A stretch of 6,295 nt of DNA from an uncultured Eubacteriales bacterium (GTDB lineage: Bacteria; Bacillota_A; Clostridia; Oscillospirales; Oscillospiraceae), in the NCBI GenBank assembly GCA_949739085.1, contig CATIYU010000088.1, positions 1 to 6,295 on the forward strand, given 5' to 3'. Below, one piece after another: positions 6,079 to 6,295 of the stretch (positions are counted from its first letter, which is position 1; each line of letters starts with the position of its first letter). The translations under genes and the position numbers were made by a program. Below the pieces are notes generated by a model. That model had not been told where the DNA came from and searched no databases. It saw only the letters and a list, made by a program, of their open reading frames with translations.

Positions 6079-6295
6079 GACTCCAAATACACAACATGCT
6101 GTATTTAATTGTAGTTATTTGCTGCAATATCACAAAATATACAAATGCTTTCCCACATTTTTCCCACCAAAATTTCGCTTGTGGGAAAGGGTGGGAAAAG
6201 CTGTTTTACACAGTTTTGCTCCAACTTTGTATAGCTGAGACTTTTACTCATTTGCAATGGAATTTTCTTTAATACAGCGTCCACCAATAGTCAAA
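6079..6295. other. AT-rich flank without a recognisable gene
   Basis: Composition shifts clearly from the GC-rich locus to AT-rich DNA right after the rubrerythrin-like remnant. The minus-strand frame 6105-6290 is closed by stops at both ends, has no ribosome binding site and is mostly the translation of the inverted repeat. A frame entering from the right edge on the minus strand ends at TAA 6246-6244 after 16 residues (LTIGGRCIKENSIANE); it could be the tail of an off-window gene but is too short to identify. Confidence 0.5.
6147..6201. repeat. Large imperfect inverted repeat with four TTCCCAC/GTGGGAA motifs
   Basis: The left arm (6147-6170) contains TTCCCAC at 6150-6156 and 6161-6167. The right arm (6179-6201) contains GTGGGAA at 6181-6187 and 6191-6197. 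Within each arm the copies are 11 and 10 bp apart, about one helical turn. The arms can pair over about 20 bp with two single-base bulges and one internal loop, around an 8-nt AATTTCGC loop. It could be a multi-site protein binding region, such as integrase arm sites, or a bidirectional terminator-like hairpin. Confidence 0.7.

Noticed and set aside
5764..6108. 114-residue plus-strand open frame
   Set aside because: Starts inside a terminator hairpin, has no ribosome binding site, and runs antisense through another terminator and the rubrerythrin-like remnant.
6147..6201. CRISPR-like repeat array
   Set aside because: The repeated units are only 7 bp, spaced 10-11 bp apart and in mirror orientation, with no spacers.
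6105..6290. About 60-residue minus-strand open frame
   Set aside because: Enclosed by stops, begins at TTG without a ribosome binding site, and much of it is the translated inverted repeat.

Overview
The window looks like chromosomal DNA from a fairly GC-rich gut-type clostridium. The closest guess is Oscillospiraceae/Ruminococcaceae-like Bacillota. This rests on strong GGAGG-type ribosome binding sites before every gene, the codon choice (GCC, GGC, CTG, CTC), the KDPG aldolase-VOC fusion, and the flavour of the proteins. The genus is not determined.

Positions 1-5736 hold a compact divergent locus for hexuronate (D-fructuronate/D-mannonate) breakdown. On the minus strand is a two-gene operon: a KDPG aldolase with an extra C-terminal VOC/glyoxalase-fold domain (1022-1984), then a PfkB-type 2-keto-3-deoxygluconate kinase (985 down to the left edge, missing only its last residues). 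On the plus strand is uxuA (mannonate dehydratase, 2345-3421), uxuB (fructuronate reductase, 3434-5044) and a GntR/FCD-family regulator (5062-5736), with gaps of 12 and 17 bp. Together the enzymes give a complete route: fructuronate -> mannonate -> 2-keto-3-deoxygluconate -> KDPG -> pyruvate + glyceraldehyde-3-phosphate. Uronate isomerase, a transporter and polymer-cleaving enzymes are not in view.

The 360-bp divergent region (1985-2344) carries two palindromic sites with a GTATAC core. One lies inside the -35/-10 spacer of a good minus-strand promoter. The other is just upstream of a TTGACT -35-like element facing uxuA. They are the natural candidate operators for the locus's own GntR/FCD regulator. 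A 13-bp exact direct repeat also sits near both ends of this region.

After the regulator come two tandem hairpins (5748-5817). Next is about 130 bp with nothing recognised, then a minus-strand intrinsic terminator (5951-5973). Immediately upstream of that terminator on the same strand is the last ~18 codons of a rubrerythrin-like gene (6013-6072); the rest of that gene is absent. From about 6075 to the right edge the DNA turns AT-rich. It carries four TTCCCAC/GTGGGAA motifs arranged as a large imperfect inverted repeat (6147-6201). A displaced gene 3' end with its own terminator, abutting AT-rich DNA with repeated motifs, is what one junction of an integrated element would look like. This is the least ordinary part of the window, and it is an inference: no integrase gene is visible.
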